Of a DNA stretch of 5,420 nt, positions 4,758 through 5,420 are shown in pieces. The stretch comes from Clostridia bacterium. Lineage in GTDB: Bacteria; Bacillota; Clostridia; Lutisporales; Lutisporaceae. The notes under the pieces were generated by a model, which was given only the letters and a program-made list of their open reading frames with translations, ran no database searches and was not told the origin of the DNA. A program made the position numbers and the translations under genes. The DNA lies in the NCBI GenBank assembly GCA_029256365.1, contig JAQSYB010000137.1, positions 1 through 5,420 of the forward strand. Direction: 5' to 3'. Position 1 is the stretch's first letter; each line of letters opens with the position of its first letter.

Positions 4758-5297
4758 TTATTGGAATATTCCTTTAAACCATTCAACGATGCTGTTAAAA
4801 ATTCTTTCAAAGAATGATGCATCCTCTTGTGCTGCACCGCTGGCATATATTAATTCATCCTCTTGCACTCCACCATCAGGAGATAATGTTACATATTGCA
4901 ATGGAACAGCTTGCTCTCCTTCTACTACAATGACCATGTCTTTGCCGAAAATACTATATAGATAATCCGCACTTTTTGCATCATATGGTGTGATGCCTAC
5001 TTCTACAGCTTCACCTACAACACCAGTATGGGTAATTGTGATGCCCTTCTCTAGAATCTCATCTGCATGTTTTTCAAATACATATTCATCAATTTCCTTT
5101 TGCTTCTGAGTAAGCGCATTGTCTTCTGTTGCTGATAAAATTTGAATTTCCATCATTTTAGAATCGTCCGTTGCTTGCTGCTCCACAATAGCTGGTTTTA
5201 CTTCTACATTATTTGTATCTGCATATACTCCAGAAACTGTGCTTACCATGAGACATGTTCCTACTATAAGCGCTTTCATTGCTTTATTTTTTATCAT
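4758..5297 (-). CDS. Secreted protein of unknown function
   Basis: This 179-residue protein has a clear Sec signal peptide: MIKNKAMK basic start, a hydrophobic core (9-23) and probable cleavage after VYA (24-26, before D27). The signal lacks a lipobox, so it is released or wall-associated rather than lipid-anchored. The mature part begins with an acidic, Gln-rich linker, then a compact domain at about 63-132 containing KQKEIDEYVFEKH, GITITHTG, EVGITPYD and DYLYSIFGKDMVIVVEGEQA. This looks like a small alpha/beta domain that I associate with uncharacterised exported proteins of Bacilli and Clostridia; no enzymatic motif is apparent. The last 18 residues (FFERIFNSIVEWFKGIFQ, 162-179) form a strongly amphipathic aromatic helix that may bind membranes. 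The ATG at 5297 is chosen over an in-frame TTG at 5315 because that TTG sits on the ribosome binding site. The gene is flanked by terminators on both sides and so is monocistronic. Confidence 0.85.
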   Translation of the reverse strand: MIKNKAMKALIVGTCLMVSTVSGVYADTNNVEVKPAIVEQQATDDSKMMEIQILSATEDNALTQKQKEIDEYVFEKHADEILEKGITITHTGVVGEAVEVGITPYDAKSADYLYSIFGKDMVIVVEGEQAVPLQYVTLSPDGGVQEDELIYASGAAQEDASFFERIFNSIVEWFKGIFQ

Positions 5298-5305
5298 TTT
5301 GATTT

Positions 5306-5312
5306 CCTCCTT
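5306..5312 (-). promoter_or_regulatory. Ribosome binding site fixing the start at 5297
   Basis: AAGGAGG, a near-perfect anti-16S match, lies eight bases before the ATG at 5297. The longer frame from the TTG at 5315 would encode this site as its codons 2-4, so the longer start is rejected and the signal peptide begins at MIKNK. Confidence 0.85.
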
Positions 5313-5338
5313 CAATTTTGTTGCACTTCTTAGATGTC

Positions 5339-5344
5339 ATTGTA
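5339..5344 (-). promoter_or_regulatory. Candidate -10 box for the secreted-protein gene
   Basis: TACAAT on the minus strand (five of six consensus bases) lies about 40 bases before the start codon in the only space between this gene and the preceding terminator. No good -35 is seen; at the right distance lies the T run of the terminator (near 5362-5367). Confidence 0.35.
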
Positions 5345-5362
5345 TTATTTTTTGTTCCAAGC

Positions 5363-5402
5363 AAAAAAAACCAGTAAAAGGAGATCCTTTTACTGGTTTT
5401 TT
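5363..5402 (-). terminator. Intrinsic terminator of a gene right of the window
   Basis: A perfect inverted repeat (arms 5365-5382 and 5385-5402, effectively 17 bp with a 4-base loop, core ACCAGTAAAAGG) is followed on the minus strand by eight T. It would end a leftward transcript entering from beyond the right edge. Rightward reading also gives six T, so it may work both ways. The last 18 bases of the window hold nothing I can identify. Confidence 0.88.
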
Positions 5403-5420
5403 AAGGATTTTTTTTTAGCA

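Noticed and set aside
5298..5315. Longer secreted protein starting at TTG 5315
   Set aside because: The extra codons contain the AAGGAGG site itself and would place charged residues before a standard signal peptide.
1..5420. CRISPR array, insertion sequence, phage or toxin-antitoxin module
   Set aside because: No regularly spaced repeats, transposase or integrase motifs, or terminal inverted repeats are seen. The small HTH gene pairs with a DUF2975 membrane protein, a standard regulatory pair and not a recognised toxin-antitoxin pair.

Overview
The window is about two-thirds A+T. It uses strong AGGAGG-type ribosome binding sites, some TTG start codons, sigma-A-like promoters and U-tailed hairpin terminators. 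This points to a low-GC Bacillota chromosome, most likely an anaerobic clostridial lineage; that is inferred from style and gene families, since no taxonomic marker is present. I see no rRNA or tRNA gene, mobile element, CRISPR array or phage gene. Every intergenic gap is shorter than 300 bases.

Layout, left to right. (1) The 5' two-thirds or so of a nitroreductase-family gene runs off the left edge (minus strand). It diverges from a multi-pass membrane protein resembling the YhhN/TMEM86 (lysoplasmalogenase) family (plus strand), whose real start is probably a TTG at 480. (2) A near-perfect hairpin at 1289-1318 separates that gene from a convergent minus-strand pair: a DUF2975 membrane protein and a small YozG-type Cro/CI regulator. 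The pair is translationally coupled and driven by a textbook promoter (TTGACA-17-TAAAAT) flanked by a direct repeat that could be its operator. (3) A probable three-gene minus-strand operon covers 4550 to 2223: a YiiX-like protein with a permuted NlpC/P60 (papain-fold) motif order, a TVP38/TMEM64 (VTT-domain) membrane protein, and a lipoprotein of unknown function. It ends in two extra hairpins followed by a clear intrinsic terminator. (4) A monocistronic secreted protein of unknown function (4758-5297) lies between two strong terminators.

How the genes may work together: most products sit in or outside the membrane. A YhhN-like protein, a VTT-domain protein (a family linked to lipid movement in eukaryotes) and a YiiX/LRAT-like hydrolase fold all suggest envelope or lipid processes, but only the three-gene operon has direct linkage evidence. 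The DUF2975/YozG pair looks like a self-contained regulatory module. The most distinctive non-coding feature is at 4696-4736, where the terminator of the secreted-protein gene appears to carry, in its loop, the -35 box of a promoter for the next operon. Nothing here clearly forms a new defence or mobile system; the novelty is in uncharacterised membrane or secreted proteins and compact regulatory architecture.
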